Assembly: GCA_963780135.1 (NCBI GenBank)
Contig: CAWAAR010000001.1
Span: 992,001-1,056,000, forward strand
DNA length: 64,000 bases
Source: Clostridium_AM sp963780135
GTDB taxonomy: Bacteria > Bacillota > Clostridia > Clostridiales > Clostridiaceae
Reading direction: 5' to 3'
Translations under genes and position numbers: made by a program
The notes under the pieces: model-generated
Database searches by the model: none
Told to the model about the DNA's origin: nothing
What the model saw: the letters and a program-made list of their open reading frames with translations, nothing else
Shown: piece by piece, positions 59,724 to 64,000 of the stretch
Layout: every line of letters starts with the position of its first letter
Numbering within the stretch: the stretch's first letter is position 1

Positions 59724-59798
59724 ATGCAAATAAGATATCAAAAGAACTTGATTACATTTAAGCTCTGTAACCAAGTTCTTTTGATATCTTATTTGCAT
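59724..59798 (-). repeat. 32-bp inverted repeat spanning the 3' end of the kdgR gene
   Basis: The arms 59724-59755 and 59767-59798 are complementary over 32 positions with one exception, which is a G-U wobble on the minus strand. One arm codes for the C-terminal residues of the regulator (about NKISKELGY); the other is intergenic. The stop codon lies in the 11-nt loop. No T run follows, so it is not a standard terminator. Confidence 0.85.
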
Positions 59799-60525
59799 AT
59801 TCTAAAATCATTTTAGAAAAACCTTCTATTTTGTCTTCTGTAAAAGTTATAATTGAACTAGATAAACTAATGGCTCCACATACATTGTTTTTGTGATCTC
59901 TTACTACAGTTCCTATACACCTTATTCCAATTTCAACTTCTTGATCATCTATAGCATAGTTTTTTTCTTTACTTTCCTTTAAATTTTCCTTTAATTTGCA
60001 AAAATCAATTATAGTATTTTGGGTAAGTTTCTTTATATCGCTAGCATTCCAAATTTCTTGTATTTCTTCTTCTGTCATCTGTGACAGCATAGCCTTTCCC
60101 ATTGCTGTGCAATACATAGGTTTTCTCATACCTATTCTCGTATACATTTTCATAGATTTTTGAGGTTCCACTTTAGAAAGGTACATAATTTCAATTCCTT
60201 CCTTTACTACCAAATGAACTACCTCATTAGTTTTTTCCATCAATTCCTTTAAATAAGGCTGCGCAATGGTGACAAAGTCCATTTTTTCTACTTTTTTATT
60301 TCCAAGTTCAAATAGCTTTAAGGTTAATCCATATTTATTGGTGCTTTTATTCTGTTTTATATAGCCTTTACATACTAATGTATTTAAAAGTCTATGTACT
60401 GTGCTTTTATGTAAATCTACTTTTTCACCTATTTCAGTTATTCCTAACCCATCTTCATAATCAGATAATAATTCTAAAATACAAAGTGATCTATCTACTG
60501 ATTGAACTATATCCTGCATTTGCAC
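59758..60525 (-). CDS. kdgR: IclR-family regulator, KdgR-like
   Basis: A 255-residue IclR-type regulator with a winged helix at the N-terminus (GLGITEIGEKVDLHKSTVHRLLNTL) and a C-terminal ligand domain (EKNYAIDDQEVEIGIRCIGT is typical). It is encoded directly upstream of kduI-kduD, and a KdgR-type operator stands before kduI, so it is probably the repressor that senses 2-keto-3-deoxygluconate or a similar acid. The GTG at 60525 lies five bases after AAGGAG; an ATG two codons on is the alternative. A weak copy of the operator may lie at 60552-60570. Confidence 0.88.
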   Translation of the reverse strand: MQMQDIVQSVDRSLCILELLSDYEDGLGITEIGEKVDLHKSTVHRLLNTLVCKGYIKQNKSTNKYGLTLKLFELGNKKVEKMDFVTIAQPYLKELMEKTNEVVHLVVKEGIEIMYLSKVEPQKSMKMYTRIGMRKPMYCTAMGKAMLSQMTEEEIQEIWNASDIKKLTQNTIIDFCKLKENLKESKEKNYAIDDQEVEIGIRCIGTVVRDHKNNVCGAISLSSSIITFTEDKIEGFSKMILEYANKISKELGYRA

Positions 60526-60617
60526 TATTTCTCCTTTTTAATTAGGTACCTTCATAAAACATATTTTTCAAATACATCTTACCATATATTTTAAAATAAT
60601 AGAATATTATTATGCAT

Positions 60618-60650
60618 AAAAAAAAGCCTACATGGGGGAGCATGTGGCTT
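60618..60650 (-). terminator. Intrinsic terminator upstream of kdgR
   Basis: AAGCCTACATG (60624-60634) pairs with CATGTGGCTT (60641-60650) with one bulge, and the minus strand then has T8. No coding gene lies directly before it on that strand; it ends the candidate small RNA. Confidence 0.75.
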
Positions 60651-60745
60651 AATAGGGGATATTATTTAATAAAAAGTTTCATCTATCAATAAAAATTAAT
60701 TTGTCCACGATAACAGTTTTATTGATAAATTTCGACTTATTTTAT
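60618..60745 (-). ncRNA. Candidate small RNA or attenuated leader upstream of kdgR
   Basis: A strong promoter (below), a stem TATCAATAAAA/TTTTATTGATA inside, and an intrinsic terminator define a transcript of about 128 nt without an evident reading frame. It ends 93 bp before the kdgR start. It could be a free small RNA or a leader with premature termination. Confidence 0.5.
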
Positions 60746-60751
60746 GAATTA

Positions 60752-60780
60752 ATAATAACATTTAAAATATGATTAGTCAA
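60752..60780 (-). promoter_or_regulatory. Sigma-A promoter of the candidate small RNA
   Basis: On the minus strand TTGACT (60775-60780) and TATTAT (60752-60757) are exactly 17 bp apart. Confidence 0.65.
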
Positions 60781-60838
60781 TATATTTTATAAAAAATATC
60801 GTTTTTCGACTTTTTTTTCGAAATCGTCTGTAAAATTT

Positions 60839-60869
60839 AAGGATTTTTGATATAATATCAAAAATCCTT
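60839..60869 (-). terminator. Intrinsic terminator of the small membrane protein gene
   Basis: AAGGATTTTTGATA pairs perfectly with TATCAAAAATCCTT (60839-60869). It lies just beyond the stop of the 130-residue membrane protein. Confidence 0.7.
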
Positions 60870-60877
60870 CTTGTTTT

Positions 60878-61270
60878 TTACTGATTCTTTTTTTCTTTAT
60901 TACTGCTTTCTTTACTTTTGTTTACTCTATTAGGTTTTGCTTTAGGTTTTATCACTACATCTTTCCCCTTAGCATTATTGTTTCTGCCTGGTATCTTATA
61001 TATAGCTCCACTTCTCAAATCTACAAACCATAAGAAAAACACTATAAATATTGTAGATTGTACATATTGCCATACTGTCCCATTTAAATCATATTTAAAA
61101 TAATTTGCTACTATAGTAGGTATGAAAAATGATACTACCGCTATTCCTAAAATAATCCATTTATTAGGATGAAATTTTGACAATACATGAATTTTTAATT
61201 GATTATAAACCACTACAAATATTAATACAAAGAATAAAACTTGTAGGACTAATTTTGACCATAAAGGCAT
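60878..61270 (-). CDS. Small membrane protein with basic C-terminal tail, unknown function
   Basis: A 130-residue protein with three to four hydrophobic segments (about 7-24, 38-58, 70-85) and a strongly basic, probably unstructured tail from about 95 on (KPKAKPNRVNKSKE). I do not recognise the family. The ATG follows GGAGG by about nine bases. It is a single-gene unit with a terminator. The basic tail would lie in the cytoplasm and could bind lipid head groups or nucleic acid. Confidence 0.72.
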   Translation of the reverse strand: MPLWSKLVLQVLFFVLIFVVVYNQLKIHVLSKFHPNKWIILGIAVVSFFIPTIVANYFKYDLNGTVWQYVQSTIFIVFFLWFVDLRSGAIYKIPGRNNNAKGKDVVIKPKAKPNRVNKSKESSNKEKKNQ

Positions 61271-61437
61271 CTGTCATTTCCTCCTTCACTTTTGTGTCCA
61301 TTATTTATATTATCATATACTTTTTCTTTTATATCAATACCTTTTTAAAATTAAGTATTATAAAATCAACATTTTTCCATTTACTATAATATATTTTCAT
61401 ATTTTATGATATTTATTCTTTAAAAATAATTATTATT

Positions 61438-61469
61438 ATGATATAATATTATCATGATATAATATTATA
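61438..61469 (+). repeat. Tandem 16-bp duplication carrying two TATAAT boxes
   Basis: ATGATATAATATTATC (61438-61453) is followed at once by ATGATATAATATTATA (61454-61469). Each copy has a -10-like TATAAT, so the promoter of the next gene may be doubled. The repeat ends 22 bp before the start codon. Confidence 0.7.
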
Positions 61470-61491
61470 AAAAAATGGGGGTACAAAATAT

Positions 61492-61800
61492 ATGGTTAAC
61501 TATGAACAACTTATGAAAGATGTACTTGATAAAAAAGTTAAAACTGAACTTATGCTTGATAGGGCAATAAAAATCGGTTCTCAAAGCATTACTAATGAAA
61601 GCGGTTTCGTAGAAGTATACCAATCAAGCGACTCCGAAAACTATAGAGCTATATTAACTAGAGGTGAAGATATCTATTATGCTGTAACCGAACTCTGTGC
61701 AGATATGCAGCAGAATGGTTCTTGTACTTATAGATATGAACAAATTTATAAAATTATATTAAATGACAATTGTAACTGTGAATGTTCCTGTGAAAAATAA
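61492..61800 (+). CDS. Small protein with cysteine-rich tail, unknown function
   Basis: A 102-residue soluble protein that I do not recognise. The N-terminal two thirds are mixed alpha/beta (VKTELMLDRAIKIGSQSI, YRAILTRGEDIYYAVTEL); it ends in CNCECSCEK, with four closely spaced cysteines that could bind a metal. The ATG follows GGGGGT by seven bases. It is a single-gene unit with a duplicated promoter-like repeat before it and a clear terminator after it. Confidence 0.7.
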   Translation: MVNYEQLMKDVLDKKVKTELMLDRAIKIGSQSITNESGFVEVYQSSDSENYRAILTRGEDIYYAVTELCADMQQNGSCTYRYEQIYKIILNDNCNCECSCEK

Positions 61801-61804
61801 AATA

Positions 61805-61846
61805 ATACCGCCCTAAATTAATTTTTAGGGCAGTATCTTTTTTTTT
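61805..61846 (+). terminator. Intrinsic terminator
   Basis: ATAC and GCCCTAAA (61805-61817) pair with TTTAGGGC and GTAT (61824-61836) with one mismatch, followed by a T9 run. Confidence 0.85.
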
Positions 61847-61857
61847 AATGTGTATTA

Positions 61858-63381
61858 TTATATTTCTATTTTAACTTTGTTTTCTACTGCTTTTAAAAGT
61901 TCTCCATTTATTAAAAGTTCTTCACATTTATCTATTTCTTTATACATAACTTTATCTTCTTCTATAAAGCTTACCTTTTCTCTTATAGCCTTATATGCTT
62001 CACTAGTACCTTTTCCTAATTTAAGTCCATCTCTAAAGTCTATAGCTTGGCAAGCAGCCATAATTTCTGTTGCAAGTACTCTTCTTACATTATTCACTAT
62101 TTCTAAGCTTTTTCTAGCAGCAATAGTTCCCATACTTACGTGATCTTCTTGATTAGCTGATGAAGGAATTGAATCTACTGATGCTGGATGTGCAAGTACT
62201 TTATTTTCTGATACTAAAGCAGCTGCTGCATATTGTGTAATCATAAATCCAGAATTAAGTCCACCTTTTTTCACTAAGAAAGCAGGTAAATCATTTAGCT
62301 GATAATTTACTAACCTTTCTAATCTTCTTTCTGATATGTTAGCAATTTCTGCTGCTGCAATACCAAGGAAATCAAAGCTTAACGCCATAGGTTGTCCGTG
62401 GAAATTTCCACCTGATATTACATCTCCATTTTCAAATACAATAGGATTATCTGTAACAGAGTTTATTTCTATTTCTACCCTTTCTTTAACATAGTTTACA
62501 GCATCTTTACTAGCGCCATGAACTTGTGGTACACATCTTAAACTATATGCATCCTGTACTCTTATTTCTCCTTGATTAGTTACAAAAGAACTATCTTCTA
62601 GTAACGCAAGTATATTTTTAGCTGTTTGAATTTGTCCTTTATGAGGTCTTACTATATGAGCTCTTGGATCAAATGCATCCCTTATTCCTCTTAAAGCTTC
62701 TATAGTAAGTGATGCTGCAATGTCACTAAGTTTTAAAAGATTTATAGCATTATGTAAAGCTAATGATCCTACTGCAGTCATTACTTGAGTTCCATTTATA
62801 AGAGCCAAGCCTTCTTTAGCTACAAGTTCTACTAAAGGTATTCCTGCCTTTTCCATAGCTTCTTTTCCTGACACAATTTCACCTTGGAATTCAGCTTCTC
62901 CTTCACCAAGCATAGGTAACACCATATGTGCAAGAGGTGCTAAATCTCCAGAAGCTCCTAAAGAACCTTTTTCAGGTATGGAAGGGTGAACTCCTTTATT
63001 AATCATATCTATAAGAGTTTCTAAAACACTTAATCTTATTCCTGAATATCCTTTAGCTAGATTGTTTGCTCTTAATAGCATTATTGTTCTTACTATTTCT
63101 GTTGGAAATTTTTCTCCAGCGCCACAAGCATGAGATATTATTAAATTTCTTTGAAGTGTTTTACACTGCTCTCCTGTTATAGTTACATCTGAAAATTTTC
63201 CAAATCCTGTAGTAATACCATATACTATTTTATTATTATCAACTATATCATCTACTATTGCTCTTGATTTTTTTACCTTTTCTTTAGCTTCCTCAGTAAG
63301 ACAAACTTTATAACCATTATGTGCAACATTTACAATATCCTCTAAAGTAAGATCTTCACCTTTTAAATTAACAACATTCAT
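61858..63381 (-). CDS. hutH: Histidine ammonia-lyase
   Basis: A 507-residue lyase, normal HutH length, that converts histidine to urocanate and ammonia. The residues that form the MIO cofactor, A143-S144-G145, are in KGSLGASGDLAPL, and the catalytic tyrosine (about Y54) is in VYGITTGFG. It starts behind AAGGAGGAG, 31 bp after the cyclodeaminase gene on the same strand, so the two form part of a histidine-use operon that continues beyond the window. Confidence 0.97.
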   Translation of the reverse strand: MNVVNLKGEDLTLEDIVNVAHNGYKVCLTEEAKEKVKKSRAIVDDIVDNNKIVYGITTGFGKFSDVTITGEQCKTLQRNLIISHACGAGEKFPTEIVRTIMLLRANNLAKGYSGIRLSVLETLIDMINKGVHPSIPEKGSLGASGDLAPLAHMVLPMLGEGEAEFQGEIVSGKEAMEKAGIPLVELVAKEGLALINGTQVMTAVGSLALHNAINLLKLSDIAASLTIEALRGIRDAFDPRAHIVRPHKGQIQTAKNILALLEDSSFVTNQGEIRVQDAYSLRCVPQVHGASKDAVNYVKERVEIEINSVTDNPIVFENGDVISGGNFHGQPMALSFDFLGIAAAEIANISERRLERLVNYQLNDLPAFLVKKGGLNSGFMITQYAAAALVSENKVLAHPASVDSIPSSANQEDHVSMGTIAARKSLEIVNNVRRVLATEIMAACQAIDFRDGLKLGKGTSEAYKAIREKVSFIEEDKVMYKEIDKCEELLINGELLKAVENKVKIEI

Positions 63382-63412
63382 TTTTTTCTCCTCCTTGATT
63401 AAACCCCATATT

Positions 63413-64000
63413 CTACATTAGTTTTTCTTCTATTATCCCCATAATTTCTTGTTTTCTGTTTTTGCTTTTTTCTAATAATTCATTACACTTATTCTTTAAT
63501 TCTTCTTTATATGCTTCGTCTTTTAACCCCATAATGTTTATCTTTACATTTAATATTGCACCTTCTAACGCAGTTGCTGTTAACGAAGCTGCCACACCAG
63601 CATCTGATACTGCATTTTTATTGCCATATTTTACTGCTATAAATATGTAATCATAAAGCTCATATGCTTTATTTGCTACTTCTAAAGGAATTTCTAAAGC
63701 TTCTTTGTTACCTTGTGCTATTTTTTCTTTTCTTTCTTTAATTTCTTCCTCTGTATTTTTAGGCATCTTAAATGCATCCATTAAAGATAAGAAAGCATTA
63801 GTATCTCTTTCCATAAGTTCTAAGAATTCTTCTTTGCACATGTTAACTTTTTCTGATGCTTCATCAATGTTTTCCTTTAGAGATTTCTCATATTCCATAT
63901 ATTCTTTCTTTCCTATAGTAAGATTGAATACCATACTAGCAAGTGAACTAGCTAGTGAGGCTGAGAGAGCAGCTACGCTCCCTCCACCTGGTGCTGGTGA
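63413..64000 (-). CDS. fchA: Formiminotetrahydrofolate cyclodeaminase (5' end outside the window)
   Basis: The last 195 codons of a cyclodeaminase run to the right edge; the true start lies beyond. It opens with SPAPGGGSVAALSASLASSLASMVFN, abbreviated here to its key PAPGGGS motif, which is the family's N-terminal signature; AVSDAGVAASLTATALEGAI is also typical. The enzyme releases ammonia from 5-formiminotetrahydrofolate, the product of formimino transfer in histidine breakdown. The ATG at 63934 is internal, not the start. It stands 31 bp before hutH. Confidence 0.93.
   Translation of the reverse strand, partial: SPAPGGGSVAALSASLASSLASMVFNLTIGKKEYMEYEKSLKENIDEASEKVNMCKEEFLELMERDTNAFLSLMDAFKMPKNTEEEIKERKEKIAQGNKEALEIPLEVANKAYELYDYIFIAVKYGNKNAVSDAGVAASLTATALEGAILNVKINIMGLKDEAYKEELKNKCNELLEKSKNRKQEIMGIIEEKLM

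Noticed and set aside
1..64000. CRISPR arrays, insertion sequences, prophage genes, tRNA or rRNA genes
   Set aside because: No regularly spaced repeats, transposase or integrase motifs, or stable-RNA sequences were recognised anywhere in the window.

Overview
The window is strongly AT-rich, densely packed DNA with AGGAGG-type ribosome binding sites, several TTG and GTG starts, a spore gene (small acid-soluble spore protein) and strictly anaerobic amino-acid fermentation genes. This points to a spore-forming, amino-acid-fermenting Clostridium (Clostridium sensu stricto). I cannot name the species. I saw no rRNA, tRNA, CRISPR array, transposase or phage gene.

Layout. 1-3081: the end of an ABC transporter ATPase, its permease and a histidine kinase/response regulator pair. 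3152-7357 (-): an operon with a GT4 glycosyltransferase and an NDP-sugar pyrophosphorylase fused to a decayed sugar-phosphomutase domain. 7908-22265: a 4-aminobutyrate (GABA) fermentation region with glutamate dehydrogenase, an APC permease, gabT, 4-hydroxybutyrate dehydrogenase, a second permease, 4-hydroxybutyrate CoA-transferase, two small Cys-containing proteins and 4-hydroxybutyryl-CoA dehydratase. Together these convert GABA to succinic semialdehyde, 4-hydroxybutyrate, 4-hydroxybutyryl-CoA and crotonyl-CoA; glutamate dehydrogenase regenerates 2-oxoglutarate and supplies NADH. Two sigma-54 activator genes sit in this region, one broken by a one-base shift in a T run. 24396-28532 (-): a four-gene operon of acyl carrier protein, AMP-forming ligase, LuxE-like protein and LuxC-like reductase, which looks like a carboxylic acid reductase split into separate proteins.

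Six sequences with -24/-12 sigma-54 spacing and near-consensus bases precede glutamate dehydrogenase, the TIGR04076 gene, gabT, 4hbD, abfD and the LuxC/LuxE operon. Three of the control regions share a TATTCA-N4-TGAATA palindrome with a weaker copy 19-20 bp away. Two others share a different element. The GABA pathway and the LuxC/LuxE operon therefore look like one sigma-54 regulon read by two activators.

28977-35544: a glycerophosphodiesterase, a YbjQ-like protein, a frameshifted FlxA-like gene and two more two-component systems. 35686-39862 (-): galU, a GT39-type membrane glycosyltransferase and a GtrB-type GT2 enzyme, with 11-bp direct repeats upstream that resemble those upstream of the neighbouring response regulator. 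40198-50241: housekeeping and envelope genes (SASP, nadE, a 3D-domain protein, YaaR, a ComEC-like hydrolase, cvfB, an ADP-ribosylglycohydrolase, a gamma-carbonic-anhydrase-like protein and a chemoreceptor). 50573-53611: B12-dependent ribonucleotide reductase behind two NrdR boxes. 53885-57511 (-): cfa, a FadR-type regulator and two unknown genes. 57971-60525 (-): kduD-kduI and an IclR/KdgR-type regulator, with a perfect KdgR-like operator and a candidate small RNA. 60878-64000: two small unknown genes, then hutH and a partial cyclodeaminase of the histidine pathway.
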